From contig JBEKSX010000036.1 in NCBI GenBank assembly GCA_049516635.1, positions 1 to 49,309 of the forward strand: a stretch of DNA of 49,309 nucleotides, given 5' to 3'. Below are positions 1-9,400 of this stretch, in pieces; the stretch's first letter is position 1, and each line of letters opens with the position of its first letter. Origin of the DNA: JBEKSX01 sp049516635 (GTDB taxonomy: Bacteria > Bacteroidota > Ignavibacteria > Tepidaquicellales > OLB5). The position numbers were made by a program, and so were the translations under genes. Under the pieces are notes generated by a model that saw nothing but the letters and a program-made list of their open reading frames with translations, searched no databases and had not been told where the DNA came from.

Positions 1-20
1 GGCGGGAAGTTCAAGTATAA

Positions 21-179
21 AGAAACGGTAAACCCATAAAAGGTGGCGCAGGTGAAGTAAGAAGTATGCTCTATCTCGCGAAAGAGCTGAGATACATCGA
101 CGAATCCATTTTTAAAGAAATGTTTGAACTTAGTACTTCGATATCGAAAATGTTATCCGCACTTATTAAAACTTTATGA
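21..179 (+). pseudogene. C-terminal remnant of a four-helix-bundle protein (23S rRNA intervening-sequence protein family)
   Basis: The frame ending at the TGA at 177-179 reads GAGEVRSMLYLAKELRYI followed by a helical tail ending in SALIKTL. This matches the last two helices of the small four-helix-bundle (TIGR02436/S23-like) family, whose members are about 115-130 residues. Upstream the same frame hits a stop at 18-20. The conserved stretch before the glycine (normally like IAKGSAGE) is replaced by PIKGGAGE, as if a few bases were lost. The family has no established biochemical role. It could be a broken gene or one whose 5' part has shifted frame; the left window edge prevents a decision. 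Confidence 0.5.
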
Positions 180-213
180 ACCTGATGAACTTTATAAACC
201 TTACTAACCACTA

Positions 214-1125
214 ATGACCGAATTTGTTCAGCAGCTCTTCAACGGATTATCACTCGGAAGCATTTATGCCCTGATCGCACTCGGTTATACGATGATATAC
301 GGTATCCTGCGGTTCATAAATTTCGCCCACGGCGATGTTTTTATGATTGGCGCATTTTCGGGATATTACCTTGCAATACTGTTCGGTTTTTCATCTACCT
401 CGGGAGCGGCTTCTATTTTGCTTGCTGTAGTTATAATGCTGTGTTCGATGATAATCTGTGCTGTATTGGGCTTTACCATCGAAAAGCTCGCGTACAAACC
501 TCTCCGGGCAATGCCCAAGCTGACCATCCTCATCACAGCGATCGGTGTTTCTTTGTTCCTCGAATATACCGGACAGCTCGTTTTCGGTGCCGATCCGAAG
601 TCATTCCCCACATTGGTGAATAATGTGCCTGTTTTCCAGATCAGCGGCGCAGTCATATATTCCAACCCTATTGTAGTGCTCATCACTGCACTGCTACTGA
701 TGCTGATTCTCAGGTTCATAGTAAGAAATACCAAACTGGGAACGGCAATGAGAGCTGTTTCTTTTAATCCCACAGCTGCCAGCCTGATGGGTATTAATAT
801 CAATGCTGTGATAAGCTTTACATTCATCGTAGGTTCAGCACTCGCCGCAGCGGCGGGGATATTGTTCGGATTGAACTACCCGAAAATTGACCCTCTCATC
901 GGAATACTTTACGGTCTGAAAGCATTTGTAGCAGCTGTACTCGGCGGAATCGGAAATATTCTCGGCGCTGCTCTCGGCGGCATGATAATAGGTTTGGTCG
1001 AAACTTTCGTTTCCGGATATATATCCTCAACTTACAGGGACGCAATTGCATTTGCGATTCTCATATTAATACTCCTGTTCAAACCAACCGGTTTGCTCGG
1101 CAAAAAGGAAATAGAAAAGGTCTGA
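214..1125 (+). CDS. livH: LivH-type branched-chain amino acid ABC transporter permease
   Basis: This 303-residue, highly hydrophobic protein has the LivH N-terminus (GLSLGSIYALIALGYTMIYG, then INFAHGDVFMIGAF). The C-terminal GLKAFVAAVLGGIGNILGA segment is the loop that couples permeases of this family to the ATPase. About eight membrane spans are expected. LivH normally pairs with LivM in the inner membrane and is driven by LivG/LivF, fed by a periplasmic binding protein; substrates are branched-chain amino acids or related small polar compounds such as urea. None of these partners follows: the next gene, 18 bases downstream, is a metallophosphoesterase. The substrate is therefore not assignable from context. 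The ATG at 214 fits the family start exactly. Confidence 0.9.
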   Translation: MTEFVQQLFNGLSLGSIYALIALGYTMIYGILRFINFAHGDVFMIGAFSGYYLAILFGFSSTSGAASILLAVVIMLCSMIICAVLGFTIEKLAYKPLRAMPKLTILITAIGVSLFLEYTGQLVFGADPKSFPTLVNNVPVFQISGAVIYSNPIVVLITALLLMLILRFIVRNTKLGTAMRAVSFNPTAASLMGININAVISFTFIVGSALAAAAGILFGLNYPKIDPLIGILYGLKAFVAAVLGGIGNILGAALGGMIIGLVETFVSGYISSTYRDAIAFAILILILLFKPTGLLGKKEIEKV

Positions 1126-1143
1126 TAAATTATACGCTGATGA

Positions 1144-2301
1144 ATGCGTAAGATATATTTTATTATTTTCTTTTCGACAGTTTTAACCGTTTACGGACTC
1201 GTCAACTACTACATTTTCAGAACCGGCTGGTTCGCTCTTCCGCCTGATTTCTCTATAAAGTTAATTTATACGATCATCTTTCTTTTTGTGTTTCTTTCCT
1301 TCCTTGCAGGGAGATTCCTAGAAAGAAGACAAATTTCATGGCTCAGTTCACTACTGGTCTGGTTAGGTTCGTTCTGGCTTGGTGCGATGGTCTATTTCTT
1401 CTTCATTATTGTTTTCTTAGATCTAGTCCGTCTGATAAATTACATTTTCCCCTTCTTCCCTGCTTTCATCTATTCAGATTATGAACGAACAAAACTCATC
1501 ACTGCAGTAATCTCCATGATTATCGTATGTATTACCATTGTCATCGGTTTCATCAACTCATTGCATCCTGTGGTCACGAACCTCGATATTTCAATTAAGA
1601 AGGTTGTACAAGATGTCAAAGAATTAAATATAGCCGCAGCTACCGATATCCATCTCGGTACTATCATCTGTAAATCGAGACTTGAGAAAATTGTTGATAA
1701 AATTAATTCCCTTAACCCCGATATTATCTTCCTGCCGGGTGACGTGGTGGATGAAGATGTTGGTCCCGTGATTAAACAGAATCTTGGTGAAACGCTAAAG
1801 AAACTCAACGCGAAAATAGGAATTTTCGGAATTACCGGCAACCACGAATATATCGGCGGTGCAGAGAAAGCATGCAAATACCTTGAAGAACACCGCATAT
1901 TCATGTTAAGGGACAGTTACGTCAGGATAGATAACACATATTACATCGTCGGCCGTGAAGACAGAAGCATAAAAGGATTCACCGGCAAACTGAGAAAACC
2001 GCTCGAAGAAATTTTACAGGATGTTGATAAAAGCTACCCTGTTATCCTGATGGATCACCAGCCGATTCATCTTGAAGAAGCCATGAGAAATAACGTAGAT
2101 TTCCAAATATCGGGACATACTCACCATGGTCAGCTCTGGCCCTTCAATTACATCACGCGTAAAGTATACGAATTAGACCGCGGCTACAAAAAGATGGGCG
2201 AGACGCATTATTTTGTTTCCTGCGGCGTGGGAACCTGGGGACCGCCAATGAGAACCAACTGCAGACCGGAGATACTAAATATTAAACTTAAGTTTAGCTG
2301 A
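1144..2301 (+). CDS. Membrane-anchored metallophosphoesterase (YkuE/YaeI-like)
   Basis: The 385-residue protein begins with about 150 residues containing four likely membrane helices. A calcineurin-type phosphoesterase domain follows. Metal-binding motifs are visible: ATDIHLG (D168, H170), PGDVVDE, GNHE (N233, H234) and SGHTHHGQLWPF (H325, H327). This order and the late GHTHHGQLWP signature fit the YkuE/YaeI group, some of which hydrolyse lipid-linked phosphates such as UDP-diacylglucosamine at the membrane. Which substrate this one uses cannot be seen. It lies 18 bases after livH on the same strand, so cotranscription is likely. The DUF of the membrane portion was not identified. Confidence 0.87.
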   Translation: MRKIYFIIFFSTVLTVYGLVNYYIFRTGWFALPPDFSIKLIYTIIFLFVFLSFLAGRFLERRQISWLSSLLVWLGSFWLGAMVYFFFIIVFLDLVRLINYIFPFFPAFIYSDYERTKLITAVISMIIVCITIVIGFINSLHPVVTNLDISIKKVVQDVKELNIAAATDIHLGTIICKSRLEKIVDKINSLNPDIIFLPGDVVDEDVGPVIKQNLGETLKKLNAKIGIFGITGNHEYIGGAEKACKYLEEHRIFMLRDSYVRIDNTYYIVGREDRSIKGFTGKLRKPLEEILQDVDKSYPVILMDHQPIHLEEAMRNNVDFQISGHTHHGQLWPFNYITRKVYELDRGYKKMGETHYFVSCGVGTWGPPMRTNCRPEILNIKLKFS

Positions 2302-2334
2302 AATCTCTACAAACAACGATGGTCATTTTTTTGT

Positions 2335-2520
2335 GTCATTCCCGCCCGCTTGCAGCGGGTAAACTCTCCGAAGGAGTCCTTTGGACCAGCAGAAATCCAG
2401 TGCTGAACCCCCCTAAAACCCCCTTTCCCGCCTTCGGACGGGCTGGCTGCTAGGGGGGATTAGTTTGTCATTGCGAGCTTAGCGTGGCAATCGCTGACAT
2501 ACAAAATGACAGGATGAAAA
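2335..2520. repeat. Dispersed palindromic GC-rich repeats (TCATTCCCGCCCG and CCCCCCTTAATCCCCC types)
   Basis: Three palindromic units lie side by side. The first, from 2335, starts GTCATTCCCGCCCG and has an inverted relative at 4375-4430. The second, 2405-2462, has arms of runs of C and G and relatives at 4200-4282, 25510-25575 and 26520-26602. The third, 2467-2512, reads GTCATTGCGAGCTTAGCGTGG and is self-complementary with GGCAATCGCTGACAT. They lie outside genes and differ in their centres, as REP-like elements do. No coding sequence was found. Confidence 0.7.
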
Positions 2521-2550
2521 TGTGAAGAAATAACAAATATTCATTGTACA

Positions 2551-2660
2551 CCCCACCGGGTAACTTAAGTTACCCCTTGACCAAAAAAGCTTTAAAATTT
2601 TACAGTAAACCCTACTTTTTGAAAATTTAAGTTAGGGTAACTTAGTTACCTCCATGTTAA
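2551..2660. repeat. Repeat family with GGGTAACTTAAGTTACCC palindrome, copy 1
   Basis: A perfect 18-base palindrome (2558-2575) is followed about 57 bases later by a second, interrupted palindrome, GGGTAACTTAGTTACC (about 2635-2650). The block aligns over about 93 bases with 26167-26260: both palindromes are conserved and the spacer is partly diverged. The arms of the two palindromes can also pair with each other. There is no open frame. It resembles a small non-autonomous mobile element or a structured RNA, but neither is proven. Confidence 0.65.
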
Positions 2661-2849
2661 CTCACCATAGTAATGTAACACACCCCTTTATCCCCTCTCG
2701 AGAGGGGAATTTCATGCAGCGTCAAGTTCGTGATAGTACGCGTCAAGCTGTGATCTGACACGACCCTTATTCTTCACAGTAAAATAGAGACAACGTTACA
2801 AAAACAACAAATTTATATGTTATTGTTATTTAGGAATTTATAAAGAGGG

Positions 2850-3066
2850 TACACCCCCCATTACTTAAGTAATCTTAAGTAATCAGGTTGCTCGGAATCG
2901 CCATTTTTTGACTGGTTAAGTAATGACTACTTGGACTACCCTTAAAATACGTGACGTTGCGACAGAGACTAATTAAATTCGGATTTGTTAAAAGAACACT
3001 CAGAAACACTAAATTTTTCAATATTACAAATATAATATATTAATCTGCAAAAATCAAGGCAAAAAT
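2850..3066. repeat. AT-rich repeat segment with ATTACTTAAGTAAT palindrome and a conserved 3' tail
   Basis: A 14-base palindrome at 2860-2873 is immediately followed by a half copy (CTTAAGTAAT). Around 3024-3063 the sequence TTACAAATATAATATAT, a short gap, then CTGCAAAAATCAAGGCAA recurs at about 26329-26366. In both places this tail lies downstream of the TAACTTAAGTTA block. Tail and block may therefore be ends of one element, about 510 bases here and 210 bases in the other copy. No gene was found. Confidence 0.5.
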
Positions 3067-3223
3067 TTTGGGTAGTTGATGAAAGCAGGGAATAATAAAA
3101 AGCGAAATGTGAAAGGTTTTTGCTCTTTCTCTTAACATTTCTATACTCTCATCCCCCTACCCCCTTCGAAGGGGGAAATAACCGTCAAATATTACACGTT
3201 TTTGAAATATACAAGGTATGAAT

Positions 3224-3255
3224 AAAAAAGCCCGAAATGAATTCAGGCTTTTTTT
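3224..3255. terminator. Rho-independent terminator, symmetrical
   Basis: AAAAAGCC and GGCTTTTT arms flank a 13-base centre that is itself partly self-complementary (TGAATTCA). The A-run and T-run make it usable in both directions. It lies more than 900 bases beyond the metallophosphoesterase stop and about 230 bases beyond the algH stop on the other strand, so it may end a non-coding transcript. Confidence 0.6.
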
Positions 3256-3265
3256 ATCTAAGCAG

Positions 3266-3425
3266 CCCACGGTTTTAACCGTGGGTCATGTGAAAGTTTT
3301 TTCGAAACCGTTTCAACGGTTTATTTATTTGGTCATTATTTTAAAAACCAACTGAAACCGTTAAAACGGTTGAGTAAAGAAACGATTCCCATACCCATAG
3401 CTAAATCCGCCACGGCGGAATGGGC
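3266..3425. repeat. Cluster of three CCGTT-type palindromes
   Basis: CCCACGGTTTTAACCGTGGG (3266-3285), AAACCGTTTCAACGGTTT (3305-3322) and GAAACCGTTAAAACGGTT (about 3354-3372) are three related hairpins. A unit ending in GGGCTAC follows at about 3408-3425. The GGCTAC ending is shared with the CTCAACC hairpins near 26.4-27.5 kb. The arrangement is typical of REP/BIME sequences mobilised by Y1 (IS200-like) transposases, but no such gene is in this window. Confidence 0.6.
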
Positions 3426-3482
3426 TACTCTATAAATTCAAAATGCGTACATCTGCGGGAACATAACATTTGACATGGAATT

Positions 3483-4040
3483 CTAATTCACACTTGGGTT
3501 TTCGGGGAAGCTTGCGAGTATTGCGAATTTTTTGCCCATCTTCTTCAATGTCTCGGTCCAAAGCTTATCGGGCTCATCGGAAAAAATATTCTCCGCTGAT
3601 GCCGAGGTCACTATCCATGAGTTTATCTTCAGCTCGTCCTCGAGCTGTCCCTCCGACCAGCCGGAATAACCGATAAAGAATATAAAATCTTCGGGCTTCA
3701 CCTGTTTTGACTCTATCAATAATCTCAGTATCTCAAAGCTCCCACCCCAGAATAATCCGGGCAAAATTTCGGTGCTGTCTTCTATAATGTCACCGGCACG
3801 GTGAATAAACTGAAGCGTGTTCACCTGTACCGGTCCTCCGTAAAAAACGGGGGCATCAAATTCGGGAAAATCATCTACAAGCTGGCTCATTTTAAATTGA
3901 GTGGGTTTGTTCAATATAAAGCCGATGGAACCTTCTTCGCCGTGCTCGCTGAGAAGAATTATTGTCCGCTTAAAGTTCGGGTCGTTCAGAAAAGGCTCCG
4001 AAATGAGTATTTTACCTTTTGCAGGTTCTTCATTAGCCAT
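3483..4040 (-). CDS. YqgE/AlgH family protein (UPF0301)
   Basis: This 185-residue protein matches the AlgH/YqgE family in length and motifs: KGKILISEPFLNDPNFKRTI near the start, GSIGFILNKPT at about 37-47, FYGGPVQ at about 65-71, and a late FIGYSGWSEGQLEDEL. The family forms a compact fold of unknown biochemical role. AlgH was named from alginate regulation in Pseudomonas, but a direct regulatory activity is not established. There is no signal peptide, so it is cytosolic. The ATG at 4040 gives the usual N-terminus. It appears to be a single-gene unit. Confidence 0.92.
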   Translation of the reverse strand: MANEEPAKGKILISEPFLNDPNFKRTIILLSEHGEEGSIGFILNKPTQFKMSQLVDDFPEFDAPVFYGGPVQVNTLQFIHRAGDIIEDSTEILPGLFWGGSFEILRLLIESKQVKPEDFIFFIGYSGWSEGQLEDELKINSWIVTSASAENIFSDEPDKLWTETLKKMGKKFAILASFPENPSVN

Positions 4041-4194
4041 AATATAATCCTAAAACAATATAATTTTTAATTGAGGAATTAGAAATATAATAATTTGATG
4101 CAGCATTCATTATCTCACACATATTTCATTCTAACAAGTTTATATCTTTTTATAATATTTTCTAAAAAGATTAATTATGAATCAAACAAATAGA

Positions 4195-4290
4195 ATTTAT
4201 TTTGCTCATAACCCCCCTCGAATCCCCCCTTTAATTAAATGGAACATCCGGCTCTGTCGGAGGGGGGACAAAGGGGGGTTTTGGTTACGA
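4195..4290. repeat. C-run/G-run palindromic repeat
   Basis: AACCCCCCTCGAATCCCCCC at the left is matched by GGGGGGACAAAGGGGGGTTTT at the right, with a TTTAATTAAATGG centre. It belongs to the family seen at 2405-2462, 25510-25575 and 26520-26602. The rest of the gap between algH and the NUDIX gene (4041-4433) is AT-rich with nothing else recognisable. Confidence 0.7.
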
Positions 4291-4369
4291 ATTAGAAATA
4301 ACATAATTTATTGCTGCTTTCACTACCTCAAATATAAAATGTAGTAAGAACTTTCCGTAGCTATATTTC

Positions 4370-4432
4370 CTATGAATTGGATTCCCGCTGGAGTTTACCC
4401 GGCTCAGCCGGGCGGGAATGACAAAAGGACAT
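4370..4432. repeat. Inverted copy of the GTCATTCCCGCCCG repeat
   Basis: Read on the minus strand this is GTCATTCCCGCCCGGC followed by GCCGGGTAAACTCCAGCGGG. It parallels 2335-2395, which has the same GGGTAAACTC core. It ends two bases before the NUDIX stop codon and could act as that gene's 3' hairpin. Confidence 0.65.
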
Positions 4433-4433
4433 T

Positions 4434-4904
4434 TTATTTCAAATGCAGATATTCTTCAAGATGTTCTATCAATTCAATCTGCGTATCTTTGATCTTTTTC
4501 CTGGCAATATCAGCGGGAAAAAACTCAGCTTTGTCTATTTCAAGAAAGGTCATTTTCTTTCCGGAACGCAGAGGCCATTCCATTTCGAAAGTATTGCTTT
4601 TGTTTACCTCATAGGGTTCTTCATTTCCTTCGAAAGCCCATGCGAACACTGTTTTCCCGCCTTTCTGGACTATCGACCCTAATGGTATGTACGGTTCGGA
4701 TGAGACTAATCCCGTCTCCTCATGGAATTCCCTTATAGCAGTATCCAGCAATTCTTCACCGTTATCTATCTCTCCTTTGGGTATGCTCCAGTACCCTGCA
4801 TCTTTGCTTTTAAAAAAAGGACCGCCCGGATGTGCAAGCAAAACTTCTAATGTATGATTTTTGATCCTGTACATCAGAAGTCCCGCACTTATTCTGTTCT
4901 GCAT
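4434..4904 (-). CDS. NUDIX hydrolase
   Basis: This 156-residue protein has a perfect NUDIX box at residues 44-66 (G44, E50, R58-E59, E62-E63, G65), which coordinates Mg and cleaves nucleoside diphosphates linked to another moiety. The opening RISAGLLMYR and AHPGGPFF segments resemble the group often annotated as Ap4A-type or 8-oxo-dGTP-type hydrolases; the real substrate is unknown. The gene lies 6 bases downstream of a glycosyltransferase on the same strand and is probably cotranscribed with it. Hydrolysis of a nucleotide-sugar or by-product is possible but only inferred from that proximity. Confidence 0.9.
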   Translation of the reverse strand: MQNRISAGLLMYRIKNHTLEVLLAHPGGPFFKSKDAGYWSIPKGEIDNGEELLDTAIREFHEETGLVSSEPYIPLGSIVQKGGKTVFAWAFEGNEEPYEVNKSNTFEMEWPLRSGKKMTFLEIDKAEFFPADIARKKIKDTQIELIEHLEEYLHLK

Positions 4905-4910
4905 TTCGAA

Positions 4911-6017
4911 TTATTCCCTGTAATATTTCAACAACTGAGAAATAATATCGTTAATTCCGAAATATTTTTCAACTCGTTTCCTGCCCGCTTTGCCCAGTTC
5001 ATACCGTGAGTCCTGATTCTCTGCAAGCTGTTTGATAGCTTCGGCAAGAGCTTTATAATCTCCCGGTGGTACCAGGATGCCCGTAACTTTATCTATAACA
5101 ATATCCGGCACACCTGCACTTCTGCACGCTATCACCGGTAGTTGCGAAGCCATTGCTTCCAGAAGCATAAAACCGAACGATTCTTCGTGCGAAGGAAAAA
5201 CAAAAATATCAAGAGCAGCCATCATTTCAGGAATGTTATTTATAAATCCCGTAAAATGAAGAATATCGTTAATGTTAAGTTCACCAGCCAGGCGGCGAAT
5301 TTTATTTTCGTAGTTTTCTTCGCCGTAACTCGCATTTCCAATCACCAGGTATGTAATATTTCCCTTGATCAAATCTTTCAAATAATTTACAGCCGATAAA
5401 AATTCTTCATGACCCTTGCCGGGGGTCATTCTTCCTGCCATACCGACCACGATAGAATCATCGGAAATATTGAATTTTTTTCTAACCGCTGCTTTATTAA
5501 AAAGCTCTTTACCATATTTCTCCAATGAGATCCCGGGATGAAGTACGCGTATAACATCACTCTTAACGGGACATGACCTGAGTACACTTTCTTTTACATA
5601 ATTTGATATTGCAAATATCCCGTCTACATTCCTGTATAAAAATCTATGAAAAATATCCCGTTTGCTCACTCCGCTCCCCATATGCTTGGTAAAAAACAGT
5701 TTCGGCTTAACATGGGAAAACTTGATAGCAGGGACTAAAGTCCATAGATCATGGGAAAGATGTGTATGAATTACTTCAAATCCTCCGGTTGATATTTTCC
5801 TTGCGATTCTGCAGATCAATGCAGGAGCAAAAAACCCGCTTCCGTATAACGGCAGTATTGGAAGTCCCTTTTCTATCGCTTTTTCGGAAAGTGTTGAATT
5901 TTTTCGGCAAAGAATAGTGATATCATGCCCTGATTCTTTTAATTCGCAGGATGTCCTGAGAGTGAACATTTCCAAACCACCCCAGGAACTCGAACCGCAG
6001 GACTGAAGTATTTTCAT
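4911..6017 (-). CDS. GT4-family glycosyltransferase
   Basis: The 368-residue protein has the GT-B layout of family 4. The N-terminal acceptor half opens with MKILQSCGSSSWGGLEMF, and a linker reads GMAGRMTPGKGHEEFLSA. The donor-binding half contains FPSHEESFGFMLLEAMAS, the intact E-x7-E motif near residue 275, followed by GVPDIV and GILVPPGD. Such enzymes transfer a sugar from a nucleotide sugar with retention to lipid-linked or surface glycans. No membrane segment is evident, so it is probably peripheral on the inner membrane. It is first in a two-gene unit with the NUDIX gene. Confidence 0.9.
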   Translation of the reverse strand: MKILQSCGSSSWGGLEMFTLRTSCELKESGHDITILCRKNSTLSEKAIEKGLPILPLYGSGFFAPALICRIARKISTGGFEVIHTHLSHDLWTLVPAIKFSHVKPKLFFTKHMGSGVSKRDIFHRFLYRNVDGIFAISNYVKESVLRSCPVKSDVIRVLHPGISLEKYGKELFNKAAVRKKFNISDDSIVVGMAGRMTPGKGHEEFLSAVNYLKDLIKGNITYLVIGNASYGEENYENKIRRLAGELNINDILHFTGFINNIPEMMAALDIFVFPSHEESFGFMLLEAMASQLPVIACRSAGVPDIVIDKVTGILVPPGDYKALAEAIKQLAENQDSRYELGKAGRKRVEKYFGINDIISQLLKYYRE

Positions 6018-6496
6018 AAATATTATTTGTGTATATATACAAATTTACTAACTCTTATTTTAACATTTTAAGCATTTTTTAAAGAATTTATAAAAAAACG
6101 CAATAATCAATTGATAATATTCAATATTATAATTTGCTGACGTAGAGCAAAATTGATCAAATTCATGAAAAAAGATGAAAATAATAACAATTCAAATATA
6201 ACGTATTTCGCTAACTTAAATATGGTATTGTATATATACTCTGTATCAGTTAACTTGTATTCTAAATTCAGGGTGAATTATACATGTTTTCTCTCAAAAC
6301 GATTATCAAATTAGAATGAGGGTCTTTTTATACCTGAAGTTCTTATTTTTGTACGGTTTTATTTTTTAGTTGGAATTAAATTGCACTGTATTTTGCACTT
6401 GTAAACATTGAATTTTAATTTCCATTGAAATTATTAAAGGATAATTATATAATATACATTCGGCAGAATTTCCTAATGAACCGGAGAATCAGTTAG
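6018..6496. other. AT-rich divergent intergenic region
   Basis: About 480 AT-rich bases separate the minus-strand glycosyltransferase from the plus-strand sensor kinase, so both promoters should lie here. No open frame of useful length, hairpin terminator or repeat was seen. A GGAG at 6483-6486 lies 10 bases before the kinase ATG and is one of the clearer Shine-Dalgarno sequences in the window. Confidence 0.6.
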
Positions 6497-9400
6497 ATGG
6501 CACCGCCTAAAATTCTGGTTGTAGAAGATGAAGGGATAATAGCCCAGGATATAAAGAACTGCCTTGAGAACTTAGGGTATACAGTTCCTGAAGTTGTATT
6601 TACCGGAACGGAAGCGATCCTCAAAGCCGATGAACTTCGTCCCGATCTCGTTCTCATGGATATTGTTTTAAAAGGAGAGATAGACGGTATTGAAACTGCC
6701 GCAGAAATACGAAACCGCTACAATATTCCCATCGTTTATTTAACTGCTTATGAGGATGATAAAACCCTTAAGCGTGCAAAACTGACAGAACCTCTCGGGT
6801 ACATACTTAAACCTTTCGAAGAAAGATACCTCCGTTCCAGTATCGAAATGGCATTGTACAAGCATCAGATGGAAAAGAAGCTCAAGGAAAACGAAAGATG
6901 GCTTGGTACAATACTAAGAAGCGTAGGTGATGCGGTAGTTGTAACCGATGAGAACGGATATATCAAGTTCATGAACCCGGTTGCAGAGAGCTTATCGGGA
7001 TGGAACTTTAAGGATGCATTCGGGAAAAAACTCGATGAAATATTCAAGATAGTTAACGAGGGTACTAAAACTAATGTAGAAAATCCTGTTCTCAAGGTCC
7101 TGCAGGATAATTCGGTCATAGGCAGAAATAATCATGTAGCACTGATATCTAAAGAAGGCGTAGAAATTTCTATAGACCACAGCGCCGCACCCATAAGAGA
7201 TGACAAAGGTAAAGTCACCGGTGTTGTGCTTATATTGAATGATATTACTGACCGCAGGACGGCTGAAAATGCGCTTAAAGAAAGCGAAAACAAATACCGT
7301 AATCTATTCGACTACGCAACAGATTCGATCTTTGTCCAGTCGATCAAAGGTGACATTCTATCCGTAAATAACGAAGCATGCAAATTACTCGATTATACCC
7401 GTGAAGAGCTTTACAGGATGAATCTTTCCGATATAATGATCGAAGATGACAGTATTAATTTTGTAAAACTGACCTCGATCCTGAGAGAAATAGGCAGTCA
7501 CAGATTCGAGACCTGCTACAGAAAAAAAGACGGTACACCAGTTGATGTAGAAGTTAGCATAAGACTTATTCGCCTGCTGGACGAAAATGTTGTTCAGGCA
7601 TTTGTACGTGATATAACGGAAAGAAAGAAAACACAAAAAGAGATCAGCATGCTAGCCCATGCCGTAAAGAGCATCAGTGAATGTGTCAGCATTACCGATA
7701 TGCAGAACAAACTAATGTTCGTAAATGATGCTTTTATTCAAACCTACGGTTTCACAATGGAAGAACTGATGGGCAAATCCCTCAATATTATCCGTTCACA
7801 GAAGAACCCGATGAACCTTCTCCAGGATATAGAACAGGCAACCATCCGCGGAGGATGGCAGGGAGAGCTGATCCATCGTACGAGGGACGGCAAAGAGTTT
7901 CCTATCTTCCTTTCAACATCGGTAGTCAAAGATGAATCGGGCATTCCTATCGCATTGATAGGGGTTGCAACGGATATCACAGAGAGGAAACAGCTCGAAA
8001 ATGCCCTGCGGGATTCAGAAAAGGATTACCGAGGATTGTTTGAAAACGCACATGACGCAATCATCATTTTCCGCCCGGAGGATGAAATAATCCTCGATAT
8101 TAATCAAAGCGCCTGCGATACATACGGATATACACGGGCTGAGTTCATCGGAATGACACTGGATAATCTTACAAAAGACAGTGCGGAAAAGAAAAAATAT
8201 TTCGAAGGACTTTCCAGCACTCCTTCCCATATACGTTATGAATCCGTACACCGTAAAAAAGACGGGACCGAGATGTTCCTGGAAATAAATTCGACCCTGG
8301 TCGACTATAAGGGACAGCGTGCAATAGTCAGCATCAATAGAGATATAACAGAGAGGAAGAGAGCAAACGAAGCTCTCGTTGCAAGCGAGAAAAGATTCCA
8401 GGATCTTTATGACAGTGCTCCAGATATGTACTTTTCAGTGAGCCGGGGCGGCTTGATTAGATTGGTTAATCAGACCGGAGCCGAATATCTCGGGTATTCA
8501 AAAGAAGAGCTCTTCGGACAAAAGAACATTCTTGACCTGGTCCATCCGAAAGACCTGCCTAAGATGAGATCTAGACTGGAAGAATTTTTCGTAAGGGGTG
8601 ATGAAAAAAGCGAATACGAATTCAGGATGGTTAAAAAGGACGGTTCCAGTATATGGATGCGTGAGCGGACAAGAGTAATAAGTGACGAAAAAGGAACACC
8701 TGCTGAATTATTTATTATCTGCAGGGATGTCACCGAACAGAAACACGCAGAAGAGATGCTTCGTGAGAGGGAAGAGCTTTACAGGGCTATGTTCGAAAAG
8801 AACAGGGCAATAAAACTCCTCGTAGATCCGGATTCGGGAGCAATTGTAGATGCCAGCAATTCAGCATGTGAATTCTACGGTTTTGATATAGACACACTTA
8901 AGCGTAAGAATTTCTTCGATATCAGCACAGCTCCTGAAAGCGAAATGATGTATGAACTGCAGAGAGCTAAAAAAGAAGAAAATTCATTTTTTGTATTCAA
9001 ACATAAAATTGCCACCGGCGAAGAAAGATATGTTGAGATCAACACAGGACCCATAGATGTAAAGGGGAAGATATTATTATTCTGCATCGTTCATGACATC
9101 ACAGAAAGGAAAAGAGCCGAGATCGCGCTCGTCGAAAGTGAAAAGAAATACAAGAATCTTTCTGAAAATGCTCCTTTAGCAATAACCCGGATACTTTCAA
9201 AGGACAGGTGCTACGATTTTGTGAACGAAGAGTTTGTCCGCCAGTCCGGATATACAATGGAAGAATATAACAAGCTCCCGGATGAAAAGCTTATCGAGAT
9301 GGTCTTTCCTGAAGACAGGGAGAGGGTATTTTCATTTTACAGGGAATGGACAAAAAGCGGAAATAAAGGCACGAAACATATCGATTACAGGATCATAAAT

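Noticed and set aside
366..827. Long minus-strand frame inside livH (153 residues)
   Set aside because: Antisense shadow of a clear LivH gene; composition is not protein-like and no family is recognised.
6385..6400. TATTTTGC as a -7 promoter element for the sensor kinase
   Set aside because: It is one base short of the TAnnTTTG consensus and lacks a convincing -33 TTTG partner.
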